From positions 1 through 64,000 of the forward strand of contig CACYHQ010000004.1 in NCBI GenBank assembly GCA_902774245.1: DNA of 64,000 nt, read 5' to 3'. Below are positions 24,508 through 32,700 of the stretch, piece after piece; positions within the stretch are counted from its first letter, which is position 1; every line of letters starts with the position of its first letter. The DNA comes from an uncultured bacterium. GTDB taxonomy: Bacteria; Verrucomicrobiota; Lentisphaeria; Victivallales; UBA1829. The notes below the pieces were generated by a model. The model was given only the letters and a program-made list of their open reading frames with translations. It did no database searches and was not told where the DNA came from. The position numbers were made by a program, and so were the translations under genes.

Positions 24508-25518
24508 ATGGAAGAACAATACGATCTTGAACTGACGGAACGCGTGAAACAGTACGGCAGGGAGATCGGCGCGTCGCTGGTCGGCATCGCCGACGCGCAG
24601 GTCCTGAACGAGGCGCTCGAACAGGATTTCCGCCCGGAGGACTGCCTGCCGGGATGCCGCTCCGTGGTCGTGCTGTCGCTGCATATCCCCGACGGCGCGC
24701 TGGAGATCATGCGCCGCGGCAAGATGAACTACAGCTACAACATGTTCGGGTACGCCTACCTGAACCGCGAGCTGGATTACCTCATCTACCGCATGACCAT
24801 CTTCCTCGAAAACGAGGGCTACGCCGCCATGCCGATCCCCGCCCGCGGCACGCAGTACGGCGCGCGCAAGCCGTATTTCGGCCCCCTCTCCTACCGTCAC
24901 TGCGCGGTCGCGGCCGGACTCGCGACGTTCGGCCTGAACGGCCTCGCGCTGACGCCGCAGTTCGGGTCGCGCCAGAGATTCGTCGGGATCCCGACCACCG
25001 CGCCGCTCAAACCGGCGGAAAAGCTCATGGACCAGTCGATCTGCGACCGCTGCATGGAGTGCATCCGAAACTGCCCGGCGCACGCGCTCTCGCTCAATCC
25101 GCCGCATGAATGCAAGCTCGGCGGCATGACCTACCGTTACGCCCGATGCAACCAGGCCGCCTGCACCCACGTTGCGCGCGGCCTCAGCACGAAGGTCTGG
25201 GAAGGCGCGCTCTTCAATCCGTGCGTGGACGTCCCGGTCGAGGAGAACCAGAGCAAGGCGGGACATTACGAAGACCTCTGGAACAAACGCGACGCGCGCA
25301 TCCGGATCAGCGAGCACGCCGAGGCGACGTACGGGGCGACCCTGTGCGGACGCTGCATGGCGTTCTGCACGGCCGGACACGACGCGATGAACCGCAGGAT
25401 GCGCCCGGACCAGACCGCGTACCAGAACGACGAGGTCCTGCACAAGGACGGCACGATCCATGTCGCGGACCGCGTCGCCGCCCTGCGGAAACGCGCCGCT
25501 CAAACCGAACAGAAATAA
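24508..25518 (+). CDS. QueG-like iron-sulfur protein
   Basis: The 336-residue protein resembles epoxyqueuosine reductase (QueG) and other corrinoid-type reductases in its N-terminal half, with GCRSVVVLSLHIPDGALE near residue 49. It has a cluster motif C179, C182, C185, C189 (CDRCMECIRNCP) and a second group C280, C283, C287 (CGRCMAFC), enough for two [4Fe-4S] clusters. HEAT repeats typical of long QueG forms are absent, and the place in an ABC transporter operon is unusual for QueG. A redox role on the imported compound is a plausible inference. The 8-base gap to the permease indicates cotranscription. Confidence 0.7.
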   Translation: MEEQYDLELTERVKQYGREIGASLVGIADAQVLNEALEQDFRPEDCLPGCRSVVVLSLHIPDGALEIMRRGKMNYSYNMFGYAYLNRELDYLIYRMTIFLENEGYAAMPIPARGTQYGARKPYFGPLSYRHCAVAAGLATFGLNGLALTPQFGSRQRFVGIPTTAPLKPAEKLMDQSICDRCMECIRNCPAHALSLNPPHECKLGGMTYRYARCNQAACTHVARGLSTKVWEGALFNPCVDVPVEENQSKAGHYEDLWNKRDARIRISEHAEATYGATLCGRCMAFCTAGHDAMNRRMRPDQTAYQNDEVLHKDGTIHVADRVAALRKRAAQTEQK

Positions 25519-25545
25519 CCCTTTTTCACATAGGAGACTTTGACC

Positions 25546-26271
25546 ATGGCAAAGAAACAAACCTGCGACCTCAGCTGCTCGGAATGCTCCGTGCGGAACT
25601 GCTACCGCAAAGACAAAAAGTACCCGGCGTTCTGCCTCACGGAACAGTACAAAGGCGCCGTCGACCAGACGAAAAAACTCTACAGCTCCAATTCGGTCGA
25701 CGGACGCATCGCGCGCGCCGCCGCCGAGATCGAGGGCGAATACTACGGACGCCTGACGCGCCTCGAGGAGACGATCCGGTTCGCGAAGAAGCTCGGCGTG
25801 AAGAAACTCGGTATCGCCAGCTGCATCGGCCTGCTCGACGAAGCCTCGCTCTACGCTCAGATCGTTCGAACCGCCGGGATCGAGACGAAGACCGTGATCT
25901 GCAAGGTCGGCGGCGTGGACAAGTGCGACATCGGCTTGCCCGACGGGCTGAAAGTCTGCCCCGGCTGCAACGAATCCTGCTGCAATCCCGCGCTTCAGGC
26001 GCAGATTCTCAACGAGTGGGGCGCCGAGCTCAACGTGCTGGTCGGGCTCTGTGTCGGGCACGATGCGATCTTCACGCGTCACAGCAAAGCCCCGGTCACC
26101 ACGTTCATCGTGAAGGACCGCGTGCTCGGACACAACCCCGCCGCCGCGCTCTATACCGCGAAGTTCTACTACAAGCGCGTGCTGGACGAAAAGACGTTCC
26201 CCGAACCGCGCAAAGAAGCAGTCGAGGCGGAAAAGGAAGCCGCGAAGAAACGCAAAGCCGGGAAAAAGTGA
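25546..26271 (+). CDS. DUF1847 family Cys-rich, putative metal-binding protein
   Basis: The 241-residue protein matches DUF1847, described only as putative metal-binding. The N-terminus has C7, C11, C14, C19 and C30 (CDLSCSECSVRNCY). The centre has GIASCIGLLDEA, then VCPGCNESCCNP, and later GLCVGHDAIF. The C-terminal 25 residues are Lys/Glu-rich. The ATG at 25546 is preferred because AGGAG lies 9 bases before it; an upstream TTG is too close. It is the last gene of the probable operon and ends at a terminator. Its steady link to a QueG-like protein and two transporters suggests handling of a metal, thiol or corrinoid-like cargo, which is unproven. Confidence 0.78.
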   Translation: MAKKQTCDLSCSECSVRNCYRKDKKYPAFCLTEQYKGAVDQTKKLYSSNSVDGRIARAAAEIEGEYYGRLTRLEETIRFAKKLGVKKLGIASCIGLLDEASLYAQIVRTAGIETKTVICKVGGVDKCDIGLPDGLKVCPGCNESCCNPALQAQILNEWGAELNVLVGLCVGHDAIFTRHSKAPVTTFIVKDRVLGHNPAAALYTAKFYYKRVLDEKTFPEPRKEAVEAEKEAAKKRKAGKK

Positions 26272-26310
26272 TCCCCGCCCGGTAAAAAGAGCTGACAAAT
26301 ATCAGCGGTT

Positions 26311-26359
26311 AAGACTTTTGGAACAGGGCTGGTGCGCCCCGGTTCCGGAAGTCTTTTTT
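26311..26359 (+). terminator. Terminator of the ABC transporter operon
   Basis: AAGACTTTTGGAAC pairs with GTTCCGGAAGTCTT over 14 bp (two G-U), with an inner GGGC/GCCC stem, followed by six T. Confidence 0.85.
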
Positions 26360-26474
26360 CGTCTTGTTCCAATCCATTTTCCGCGAACGCTTATCGAATG
26401 ATCCGAATACCGTTTCCGGCTGAAAGATGTAATAAAAATCCGTATTTGCAAAAAAAATAGGGCATGGTTTTTGT

Positions 26475-26502
26475 TTGACATTTTGATTTAGCGTGATATA
26501 TT
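26475..26502 (+). promoter_or_regulatory. Sigma-70-like promoter upstream of the giant gene
   Basis: TTGACA (26475-26480) and TATATT (26497-26502) lie 16 bases apart, about 265 bases before the ATG. Confidence 0.6.
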
Positions 26503-26599
26503 GTAGGTAGAATTTAGTGATAATAATGGTCAGAGACGCGCGAACAAATGAGTTATCAGGGGAAATCGCACTTTTTCTCGAAAAAAATGCAGTTTCCGC

Positions 26600-26631
26600 T
26601 AAGATTTACGGGATTTTCCGGTCTAATTGTC
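26600..26631 (+). promoter_or_regulatory. Two-block element shared with 45059-45090, possible alternative-sigma promoter
   Basis: CGCTAAGATTT and GTCTAATTGTC occur here, with TAAGAT at 26600 and TCTAAT at 26622. The same two blocks with exactly the same 22-base offset lie upstream of the secreted protein gene at 45144. Nothing similar was found elsewhere in the window. Confidence 0.5.
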
Positions 26632-26766
26632 GAAGAAACTTTTTTTAACCCCGAAACGCATCGAACAAAACTGAGATAAAACCGGTCGAAGGAAACGAAT
26701 AACAGCGATGCCGAAACCACGGGCGGCGGAACACCCCGGTCATGCCGCGGAACAAGGAGGTCGAAC

Positions 26767-29700
26767 ATGTCAGAGATCATCACGAACGCAATCGAAATTC
26801 AGTCCGGCGTCATTTCCTCCGGGCTTACTGTGGACATGGGCGGTGAAGTGACCGTATTGTCCGGCGGCACCGTCACGGATGCAGAGGCCGTCAACTACGG
26901 CTACTTCTGGGTTGAAGAAGGCGGCTATATCAGCAATATCCGCATCACGAATAGCGGCGATGCGATGTTGAACGGCGGACTCGCGGAAAACCTCACAATG
27001 GAATCCGGCGGCCAAGCCGATATTTTCGGCGGTACCATGCGGACTGGCACGATCCTGAACGGCGGCTATGGGGCGATCTACGAAACCGGCTCCGGGCTGG
27101 ACGTCGCCGTCTCGGCGGGCGGGCGTTATCTGGTCTACGGCGGATATGCTGAAAATACGATCATTTCGAGCGGCGGGTCCTTCACGGTCCAGATGTCCGG
27201 CGGCCTCGCGGACAAGACCACGATCGAGGCGGGCGGCCATGCCCGTATCGTGTCCGGCGGCGAGATGAGGGAAACGATCCTGAACGGCGCGCGTCTGGAC
27301 GTGATCTCCGGCACGATCAAGGCTACCACGATCAACGGCGGCGAGCTGCATATTTCGTCCGGCGGACCTGAACTCGCTTCGGGCTACGCGGAGAACACGT
27401 TCGTGAACGGCGGCTCGTTTATCGTTTACGGTGGCGTCACGGTGAAGGATACGACGGTAAACAAAGGGCTCTTCATGGTCTCGTCCGACGTGACGGCGGA
27501 CGGCGCCACGGTCAATGCCGGAGCAGGTCTGCTGGTCCTGAACGGCGGAACTGCCGCCGCGGTCAGGGAAAACGGCGGCTATGTCGAGATGGAGGACGAA
27601 TCGGACGTGGTTTTCGCATCCAACACGTTCTCCGGCGTGGTCCTGACCAACATGTCCGCCACGGTCCACTCCGGGACGACTGCGCACTTCACCACGCTCA
27701 ATGAAGACGCCGTCCTCCGCATCTATTCCGGGGGCGAAGCATATTATACCACAATGAACGGCGGAACCCTCTTCGCGACCTCGGCCAACGTCGGAGGCAT
27801 CACGGTCAGCGGCGGGTATGCGTCGTTCGAAAGCACGGCGGTTAGCGATCTCTCGCTCTTTGGCGGCACGGTATTCGCCGATTCCGCCACGGTCGTCAGC
27901 GGCGCGGCCCTGAACGGCGGCGTCTTCCGCGTCCAGAGCGGCACGATCGTCATCGGCGCCGAGTTCAACGGCGCGGACATCGTCGCGGATCCGGGCGCGG
28001 TCTTCTCCGGGACCATCCTGAAAACCGGCCATGTCGAGATCACGTCCGATATGATGGAAGAGGTCACGATCGGCGGCGCCACGCTCACCGGGATCGCCGG
28101 GGCGTTCTACGCCGTCACGGTCGACGCGGGGATCGCGGATTTCAACGGTTCGCTCGTCTTCAGCCTCACGGTGAACGGCGGCACGGTATTCGCCGACTCC
28201 GACTCGATCATCACCGGCGCGCTCCTGAACAAAGGCGGAACCCTCAGCGTCCGCAGCGGCACGCTCGTCACGGGCTGCGAGTTCTGCGGCGGCACGGTCC
28301 TGATGGAACAGGGCGCGGTCTTCTCCAGCTCGATCGTAAGGAGCGGCGGGGACGTGACGGCGCAGGACGGCGAAATCTACCGGACCGTGGCGATCGACCA
28401 GACGGCGAAGATGTACGTGCAGAGCGGCGCGTCCGTGTCGGACGCCGTCGCGGTCAAGGACGCCGAGCTGATCGTCCAGTCCGAGGGCGTCGTTTCGGGC
28501 GCGGACGTGGTGGGCGGCGTCGTCACCCTGACAGGCGGCACGGCACTGGACATTTCCCTGGGGAAGACCACCCTGCCGTTCAGCAATGGGCTGTTCTCGA
28601 CTCCCAGCGTCGTCTCCTACGGCAGCGCCCGGCTGGTCGCAGACCGCACTGCCGTCCTGCGCATTTCAAGCGGCGGGCTGGCAGTCGGTGCCTATGCGTC
28701 CGAAGGAAACGCTGGCTATGGATCGGAATACGTCGGGATCTATGTCGGCGACGGCGGCGTGGTCTCCAACACCACGATTGACAAGGCTGTGCTTTACGTC
28801 TCAAGCGGCGGCGTGGCGCGCGACACGAAGATTTCAGGCTATTATATGGCCCCCATTGGCGGCTACGTCCTTACCCACTATCCCACATATGGAAAGATAT
28901 CTGTCCTCTCCGGCGGGTACGCCGAGAACATCGACATGAACCAGGCGATCCTGAAGGTCTCGGGCGGGACCGTGCGGAACCTTGTGGCGTCGAACTGGTC
29001 GGTGATCGACCTCTCCGAAGGAGGCGTCATCGGCGGCGCGCTGGAGCTGACCGGAAGCGCGAAGCTGACGCTGGGATCGAACGGCGGGACCATCGACTTC
29101 GACATCTCGGAGACCGCCCCCGGCGCGGCCGCGGTCAAGAAAGGGCTTTCCCTCATCGAAGGCGCGCCGCTCTACACGCTCACGGTCTCGGACACGCAGG
29201 AAACGGGCATCTACCACCTGGCGACGGATTCGCCGTCGTTCGCAGGCGCGTTTACGGTCCGCAGCACGGACCTGACGCCGCTCGGAACGCTCACCGTCGG
29301 CGGCTCCGTCCTGATTGGCGACCTCTATTATACGGTGAAGGTCCGGAACGTCAATGTGGACCTCATCATCTCCACGGAGGCTCCTCCGCTGGAAGACCCC
29401 TTCGCGGTCTACGTCGACTCCGCATGGTCGGACAAGCCGTTCGGCAGCATCGTGGAGCTCGCAGGCGGCGGCACCGCCACGATCGGCTACGACGCGTTCG
29501 CGGACGGGGACGAAGCCGTGGCGGCGGTCAAGCCCGGCGGCGTCGTGTATATCACGGGCGGAGCCGTCTCCTTCGCGGACGTCGTGGCGCGGGACGTCGT
29601 CGTCCTGGGTGGCGCGTCCATCAGCGGCGCGCTCTCGGACTACGATGCCGTCGTGACGCTGGAAAGCGGCGCGTCCGCCTCGGGCATCACCGTCCGGGGG

Positions 29701-32700
29701 GAAAGCACCCTGAAGCTGAAGAGCGGCTCCGTATGCAGGGAACTCAGCTTCATTGACCAGGCGGCGACGGTCAAGGTGGAGTCCGGCGCGACCATCAGCG
29801 GCGCATATTTCGCGAAATCGTACGCGGGGATCACGATCGACGGCACGATCGAATTCGACCTCTCCAAACCCGGGACCGGCACCCCGCTGCGGGGTCTCTC
29901 CATGTACAGCGGGACGCCGACCTGCGTCATCACGGTCGACGCCGCCAGCCTGAAGACCGGCCAGTACATCCTGGCAAGCGACATGTCGTATAAGTTCGGC
30001 CAATACAGCTATACGGTCCGGGACATCGACGGGACGGTGCTGGGCGTGATCCCCGCCGCGTTTGTGGTCGACAATCAGATGATCTACGGCACGGCCGAGA
30101 TCGGAGATTTCCGGTATACGATCAGTTACAAAGGCGGCGTCGGCTATGGAATGGGCGACACGGGAAGCGCCGTGAGTCTCTCCGTCGAGAAGATCGACCC
30201 GGACAAGGAATCGTATGTCTACCTCAACGCCTCCTGGAAAGACAAGGCGGCCGGGGAATCGGTCACCGTCACCCTGCTGAGCGGAGGCACGCAGATGGCG
30301 ATCATCGGGCAGAACGCGTTTGCCGTCCTGGACGATGCCGTGAACGCCGTCGCCGAAGACGGCACGATCGCGATCTCCTACACGAAGCCTGCTCAGTCCG
30401 GCATCATCGTCATCGGCGGCGGCACTGCGACTGTCATAAGCGGCACGGATGTCATCTCCGTCTCCGGAGAGACCGCATCCGGCACGGGGGGCACCCAGAC
30501 CGAGGACGGCATGATCTACTCGTTCCCGGAGGGGCTCCCCCGGAACATCGACCTGATCGGCACCGGCGCGAAGATCGAAAACGCCCTGGTCCAGGCAACG
30601 CTTTCGATCTCGAACGCCATGACCTCGAACCTTTCCGTGGTCGAGGGCGGCGGGATCGTCGCGGTCTCCGGCGCGACCTGCATCAGCGTCGACGTGGCGG
30701 CGGGCGGTTCGTTCCTGTGCCGCAGCTCCTACAACCTGATCCGCGATCTGCACGTCGTTTCGGGCGGCACGTTCGGGATGTACAACGACGTCACCATTGT
30801 TGTCGGAAGCGGCGCCAGAGAAGTGAGCGGGACATGCGTCTTCGAATCCGGCGCGGACATCACGATCAACGGCACCGTCAATTTCGACCTCTCCGGCTCG
30901 ACCGCGGGCGGCGTGCTGTTCGACGGCCTCAAATACGTGAAAGGCAATACGCAATACAGGATCACGGTCGGGGAACTGCTGGAAAGCGGGCTCTACCACC
31001 TCGCGGTCAACGCGAACGAGATCACGGACGGCATCACGCTGTATGTGAAGAACGGAAACAATCTCAACAACGCCGGGACGCTTATGCCGGACCAGACGGT
31101 CTGGGTCGACGGACGTGGTTTCCTGCTCACGTTCGCGGACGGCGCGCTGGACCTCATGGTCATCGCGTTCGAGCCGCAGACCACGGTCTACCTGAACGCG
31201 GCCTGGGACGGATTGGAGAAATATTCGGTCGTCGAAGTCCCCGGCGGAACGGCTGTACTCGGCATCGACGCATTCGCGGACCTCATGCCCGCCATGTCCG
31301 CCTGCGCGGACGACGGCTCGGTCATCATCGAGGGCGGGACCTACACCTTCTCCGGGACCGTCGAAAAGAATCTCGTCGTGCAGAACGGAACACTGAACGC
31401 CGACAGCCTCGTACTCACGCAGGACCTGACGCTGGACGCGGGAACCGTGCTCATCGGCGGCCTGACCGTATCCGAATCCTACTCACAAAGTCAGTCGGGC
31501 GGATCGATCGTCTGTTCCGGCTCGGTGCGCCTGAACGAGGGAGCCACCGCCGCCGGGACCATCGTCGTGAACTCGAAACACGGCATCGTGCTCGACAACG
31601 CCGCCCTGACCGGAACCATCACGGTCAACACGGGCGGCATCCTCTCCGGCAGGGAGACCTTCACGGACGGCATGGACATCACGGTCAACGGATACATCGA
31701 CTTCGACATTTCCGGTTCGACCGCGGGCGAAGACCCTCTGATGCGTGGGCTTTCCCGGATCAAGGGCAGCCCGACGTATACGCTCACGGTCGACGCGCAT
31801 CAGGAGGCCGGGACATACTGGCTGGCGGACGACGCGGCGGGATTCAACGGGTCGATCACGATCCGCAAACAGAGCGGCGCAGTCCTGGGGACGCTCACGG
31901 CGGGAAAACCGGTCCAGATCAACGGCACATACTACACGGTGCGCGGGACGCTCTCCGAGGGGAAGATGCAGCTGTATCTCCTCGTCGGGGAACAGACCCC
32001 GCCCGAGACGGTCTATCTCAGCACAGACTGGAGATGGACGGGCGACGGCTCTCTGGTGGAGGTCCCCAGCGGCACCGCCAATATCGGCTACGACGCCTTC
32101 TACAGTGCCGACGACGCAATCGAAGCGTCGCTCTTCGGCGGAAGCACCATTGAGATCATCCGCGGGATGTACTCCTTCACTTCCGACCTCGAGATCCCCG
32201 GCGACGTCGTCGTGAACGGCGGCACGCTCTCCGTTTCCGCGGGCGGCAGCAGGCTCCTCGGCAACATCACGGTAAACAGATACAGCCTGCTGATCCTGGA
32301 GGAAGGAGCCTCCCTCGGCGGATCGATCGTCCTGAACACAGGCGGGTCGCTCACCCTGAAAAACGGCATGGCGGTCTCCGGCTTGGAGCTCTCCGAATGG
32401 AGTACGATCCGGCTGGGCAACGGTTCCTCCGCTTCCTCCATTCGCCTGCTTAACAACGGGCGGATGGATGTGGACGCGGGCGGACTCGCGTCGGGCATCA
32501 CGGTCGAAGCGGTCGGCGGAACACAGGGGAGTCTCACGGTTTACGCGGACGGTTTCGCGTCGGATGTCACGGTGCAAGGCGGCAGGCTGACCGTGAAAGA
32601 GGGCGGCACGGCGTCGGATATTACGGTGTATGGCGGCAATCTGAGCGAGGATTACGGCGGCGTCATATCGAGCCTTACGGTCGCCGGCAGCGGCAGTGTC

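Larger units (their letters stand above)
26272..26766. other. Intergenic region before the giant gene
   Basis: No gene is supported. It contains the operon terminator, an ordinary promoter at 26475-26502 and a second promoter-like element at 26600-26631. The remainder is a leader of about 150 bases ending in AAGGAGG before the giant gene. Confidence 0.6.

Noticed and set aside
24508..25518. Assigning the Fe-S protein as QueG itself because queD is in the window
   Set aside because: queD is 30 kb away in another transcript, and the gene is tied to ABC transporters.
24370..30999. Long minus-strand ORFs opposite the QueG-like, DUF1847 and giant genes
   Set aside because: Shadow ORFs with repetitive Asp/Arg/Val composition; the plus-strand genes are clearly real.
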